Position numbers and translations under genes: made by a program. The notes beneath the pieces are model-generated. The model saw only the letters and a program-made list of their open reading frames with translations. It had not been told where the DNA came from and searched no databases. Of a stretch of DNA of 7,257 bases, positions 5,836 through 7,257 are shown piece after piece (positions within the stretch are counted from its first letter, which is position 1; the number at the start of each line of letters is the position of its first letter). The DNA comes from an uncultured Campylobacter sp. (lineage in GTDB: Bacteria > Campylobacterota > Campylobacteria > Campylobacterales > Campylobacteraceae). The DNA lies in NCBI RefSeq assembly GCF_938045775.1, contig NZ_CALIBH010000243.1:1-7257 (forward strand), in the 5' to 3' direction.

Positions 5836-6374
5836 CAAAAATCTCTTTTGATAAATCAAATTTCGTAGCAGCTCAAATAACGCTATAAGCGCTCTTTTCT
5901 CTCATGCGCGCAGATACACCCCGCGCGGCGACATCCAGCCCCAATCACACCAAGAGCAGTCTTACCCCAGCTTACGCTGCGCGCGTTTTGCACAGACCTT
6001 TGCGTCTATGCGGTGCGAAAGCCCACGCGCGCAAGACATCTAGAAACGCAGACCCGCCTTTGCCTCGCTCGCTTATAACGATGTGCTTTCATATTTTGCG
6101 TGCTCGCGATGCGCCGCCGCTTTGCGCAGTAGCGACCGATCCTCGCGCAGATATCCGCACTAAGGGCGGGCCGATCTAGATCAAAGCGGTATGCACTAGC
6201 CGCACCCGCCGATAGATAGCAGCGCGGACAGATCGTCTAACCGCTCGCCTCGCCCTAAACCGGGGCGGTTTTTGAGCTTTTGCCGATCGGTTCGTTAAAA
6301 GCGGCAGTTTCGCGGCTAAAATTCGCCCTCGTAAAATTTCGGCTCATCGTCGCGAGTAGCAGGCATTTGCTTTG
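5836..6374. other. 540-base stretch without a supported gene
   Basis: The first 60 bases are AT-rich. About 5895-6250 is GC-rich, with many GCGC and CGCG words, and resembles decayed coding sequence or a structured RNA more than a promoter region. A reading frame at 5904-6179 (91 codons) has no ribosome binding site and a low-complexity Arg/Pro/Ala/Ser composition, so I do not call it. The conserved cores of tmRNA, RNase P RNA and SRP RNA are not present as far as I can see. A perfect 10-base palindrome GATCTAGATC lies at 6173-6182. A rightward terminator closes the stretch at about 6250. Confidence 0.6.
6250..6273 (+). terminator. Rightward intrinsic terminator with no assigned gene
   Basis: CGCCC (6251-6255) pairs with GGGCG (6263-6267), extended by a U-G pair on the outside, around a 7-base loop, and is followed at once by GTTTTT. 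The T-run is on the right side only, so it acts on plus-strand transcripts. It could catch read-through from the ModG-like gene, end an unseen RNA, or shield the oppositely oriented gene at 6375-6923. Confidence 0.5.
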
Positions 6375-6923
6375 CTAAATTTGATACTCGCCGGAGCTCA
6401 ACTCGCCTCGTAAAAGTTTGCCGAAGCGTGCGGCTGCGGCATCTACGGCATCGTCGCTAAACTCGCCGGGCTCAAACCCGCCGCTGATAAACGGCACGGC
6501 AAAGTCCATCCCGCAGTAGTTTGCCGCGATCTTAAGCGGCGTTAAAATTTCATCCATGCTAAAGCCGATCGCGCCCTGTTTGGAGTATTCGCTAAGCGGC
6601 GTACTAGCGCTTAGCGCGAGCTGCAGGACTTTGCCTCTAAGCGCGCCCGAAGCCACCAGCTCGTGAGAAAAAACGGCGTCGAGATAGGCCTTCAGCATAG
6701 GCGGCACGTTTAGCCAGTACAGCGGGTACAAAAACACGATACGATCCGCGCCGCGTAGCGCGTCTTGCTCTGCGCGGGCGTCGATGCGCGTAGTATCGGT
6801 GCCGTAAAGTCCCTCCAAATGGCGTACCTCTACGCCGGCAGCGCCCTTTGCGACCTGCGATAGGGCTTTGTTCACGCGCGAGGCGGCGAAATTGGGATGC
6901 GATAAGATCACGAGAGTTTTCAT
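6375..6923 (-). CDS. Flavodoxin-fold NAD(P)H oxidoreductase (NQO / KefF-like family)
   Basis: This 182-residue cytoplasmic flavoprotein belongs to the NAD(P)H:quinone oxidoreductase family, which passes two electrons from NAD(P)H to quinones or similar electrophiles. The N-terminal strand runs into SHPNFAASRVN (residues 8-18), the phosphate-binding turn of the flavodoxin-like fold. The strongest signature is IVFLYPLYWLNVPPMLKAYLDAVF (residues 62-85), in the form P-x-x-W-x-x-P-x-x-L-K-x-x-x-D typical of this family. The loop near residues 140-150 and the C-terminal helix agree with the usual length. The start is supported by AAGGAGA (6934-6928 on the minus strand) five bases upstream. A consensus -10 box lies just beyond, so it is probably a single-gene transcript. 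It points leftward, convergent with the ModG-like gene. The actual acceptor cannot be told from sequence. Confidence 0.92.
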   Translation of the reverse strand: MKTLVILSHPNFAASRVNKALSQVAKGAAGVEVRHLEGLYGTDTTRIDARAEQDALRGADRIVFLYPLYWLNVPPMLKAYLDAVFSHELVASGALRGKVLQLALSASTPLSEYSKQGAIGFSMDEILTPLKIAANYCGMDFAVPFISGGFEPGEFSDDAVDAAAARFGKLLRGELSSGEYQI

Positions 6924-6951
6924 GTTGTCTCCTTCGTTAAAATTTTGAAAA

Positions 6952-6957
6952 ATTATA
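6952..6957 (-). promoter_or_regulatory. Consensus -10 box (TATAAT) for the oxidoreductase gene
   Basis: Read on the minus strand, TATAAT stands 28 bases before the start codon, giving a leader of about 20 bases that holds AAGGAGA. It is preceded by the T-rich run CTTTTGGCAA. No clear -35 hexamer is present. It is the best-matching promoter in the window. Confidence 0.65.
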
Positions 6958-7257
6958 TTGCCAAAAGGTTAAAAGTAGATTAAGAAGGCTTGCGAAAGCG
7001 AGGCGTTATTTTGCCTGTGAGGAATGGGATTTGCGTGGCACGATAGATACGAGGCGCTCTCGTACCATGCTACCTCAAGGCATGTGCAACAAAATGTTTT
7101 TACGCGTGCCGTAAAGCAAGCCCCTAGCCCGCCCTCGTCTAAAACGATCTTACTTACAATCCGTCCAATGCGCGCGCAGCTGCCGCGCGGGGCAAAATTT
7201 CATCCAAGCAAGGATAAATTTATGAAAAAAGATTAAAATTTAGCCGCGATTTGGGCT
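6958..7257. other. Right end, no supported gene
   Basis: Both strands lack a frame I can defend. A 70-codon plus-strand frame at 7024-7236 has no good ribosome binding site and no recognisable content. A GC-rich inverted repeat, CGCGCG (7171-7176) with CGCGCG (7184-7189) around a 7-base loop, stands in the middle without a T-run. The octamer GCGAGGCG (6998-7005) also occurs in the other spacers. At the very edge, the minus strand could encode a last few residues ending at a TAA (7235-7233), but seven codons are too few to call. Confidence 0.55.

Noticed and set aside
5904..6179. 91-codon plus-strand reading frame in the GC-rich block
   Set aside because: It has no ribosome binding site before the ATG (only CTCTTTTCTCTC). 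The product is low-complexity Arg/Pro/Ala/Ser with no recognisable fold, and the codon choices look unlike the neighbours, for example many CCC and CGC codons.
5880..6250. tmRNA, RNase P RNA or SRP RNA in the GC-rich block
   Set aside because: I looked on both strands for the conserved cores (the GAGGAAAGTCC-type P4 segment, the tmRNA ends and the SRP tetraloop domain) and found none.
6276..6302. GCTTTT/AAAAGC inverted repeat as terminator for the leftward oxidoreductase gene
   Set aside because: It is only six weak pairs with a 15-base loop and no T-run on the minus strand. The palindrome CCGATCGG in the loop is short enough to be chance.
7024..7236. 70-codon plus-strand reading frame near the right end
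   Set aside because: There is no domain or hydrophobic pattern. Weak GAGG-like bases lie right against the ATG, and the frame runs through a GC hairpin. A divergent regulator was considered because such genes often sit beside quinone reductases, but no helix-turn-helix is visible.
7233..7257. Possible C-terminal end of a minus-strand gene at the right edge (AQIAAKF then stop)
   Set aside because: Only seven codons are inside the window and the other frames are equally possible. The TAA after AAATTT is typical of Campylobacter gene ends, but this is not enough to call.

Overview
The window looks like chromosomal sequence from an epsilonproteobacterium, most likely one of the higher-GC oral Campylobacter species (gracilis/showae/rectus/curvus type). 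This is an inference from three things: the dapB and purF protein sequences, the very frequent AAATTT/AAAATTT words, and coding sequence near 50-58% GC set among AT-rich spacers. No RNA gene, insertion sequence or CRISPR array was recognised.

Layout. Positions 1-1631 (+) hold the C-terminal part of a large DUF748/AsmA-like envelope protein. After a 50-base gap with a good -10 box comes a tight rightward gene string: dapB (1682-2443, lysine/peptidoglycan precursor synthesis), a two-gene MNT nucleotidyltransferase/HEPN pair (2472-2789 and 2782-3138, overlapping by 8 bases), purF (3150-4496, first step of purine synthesis) and a small DUF488 protein (4516-4872). All gaps between these are 28 bases or less, and each gene has its own ribosome binding site, so they probably form one transcript. 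A 456-base non-coding stretch follows, GC-rich then strongly AT-rich. Then comes a stand-alone two-domain molybdate-binding protein (5329-5754, ModG-like) with a strong hairpin terminator behind it. Positions 5835-6374 hold no convincing gene: a GC-rich stretch ends in a rightward terminator at about 6250. A leftward flavodoxin-fold NAD(P)H oxidoreductase (6375-6923) has its own consensus promoter. The last 300 bases hold no gene I can support.

How it works together. dapB and purF are housekeeping biosynthesis genes that, as I remember, are direct neighbours in Campylobacter jejuni. The MNT/HEPN pair sits between them, is visibly more AT-rich, and looks like a toxin-antitoxin type module that entered an existing operon without breaking it. 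Its most striking feature is that the HEPN ribonuclease motif reads R-x4-Q-x-Y rather than R-x4-H-x-Y. The catalytic histidine is gone, while the tyrosine that the MntA partner modifies in the studied HepT/MntA system is kept. This is the strongest candidate in the window for unusual biology.
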